From Macrostomum hystrix (taxonomy: Eukaryota; Platyhelminthes; Macrostomidae), in assembly GCA_950097015.1 (NCBI GenBank), contig CATNEN010000029.1, positions 4,979,501-5,043,500 on the forward strand: a stretch of 64,000 bases of DNA. Reading direction: 5' to 3'. The first letter of the stretch is position 1; each line of letters opens with the position of its first letter. The position numbers were made by a program, and so were the translations under genes. This document shows, piece by piece, positions 63,741 through 64,000 of this stretch. Below the pieces are notes generated by a model. It saw only the letters and a program-made list of their open reading frames with translations, was not told the DNA's origin and ran no database searches.

Positions 63741-64000
63741 ACTCCATGAAGTCCGTCTGGTTAGTCGTTACAGTTGCTCTTATCTGGTCTCATCCGTCAT
63801 TCTGCTCAAATCTCTGCTATTTCAGACTGACTACTAGCTAAATATCTGCTTCGATCCATGTCGGCCAGGACTCATAGAAATTCTTATAAAATTCGCCGTA
63901 GAAAAACAAAATCCCAAGAGATTTCCGAATTTGCTTCAGACGGGGAAGTTGAAATTGTGTGAGGAGAAGGCCGAGGAAATCATCAATCAGTTACTAGAAT
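63741..64000. other. Window end, nothing recognised
   Basis: Short unique stretch; no supported feature. Confidence 0.45.

Overview
The window is animal nuclear DNA: four spliced protein-coding genes separated and interrupted by a very large amount of tandem repeat. Coding exons are GC-rich, many introns are tiny (77-104 bases), and almost every longer intron is filled by its own private minisatellite. That texture fits a free-living flatworm such as Macrostomum, but the species is an inference; no species-specific marker was found.

Layout. 1-12,900 is intergenic, with six tandem arrays and one tRNA-derived SINE. 12,913-25,873 (minus) is a 12-exon RB1CC1/FIP200 (ATG11-family) autophagy scaffold gene; all splice phases close and it predicts about 1,396 residues. 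25,874-32,448 is the gap between head-to-head RB1CC1 and VCP; it is AT-rich and carries structured and inverted-repeat sequences. 32,449-40,598 (plus) is VCP/p97 in seven exons, 798 residues, with phases that close, including a proposed 17-base first exon. Its first intron holds a hAT-like MITE, a fold-back element and a SINE. VCP is tail-to-tail with foxF (41,678-49,303, minus, four exons), whose 5-kb intron is mostly repeats. 49,304-55,058 is three large arrays. 55,059-57,534 (minus) is a five-exon, about 205-residue EF-hand protein of neuronal-calcium-sensor or calmodulin shape, with a possible myristoylation start and four degenerate calcium loops. 57,600-64,000 is again arrays without a recognisable gene.

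How the genes relate. RB1CC1 (autophagy initiation scaffold and cargo-receptor docking) and VCP (ubiquitin-dependent segregase, also needed for autophagosome and lysosome maintenance) sit head to head. Co-regulation is possible but unproven. FoxF is a mesoderm/muscle transcription factor and the EF-hand protein is a likely membrane-associated signalling protein; nothing links them functionally to the first two.

The most unusual theme is the partition of introns into minimal ones and ones built from self-made tandem arrays that run almost to the splice sites. These include a roughly 900-base AG-free zone before the foxF forkhead exon, arrays that multiply splice-site-like motifs, and arrays whose units can fold on themselves. 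All splice sites, family names and repeat boundaries were read by eye and no search was run.
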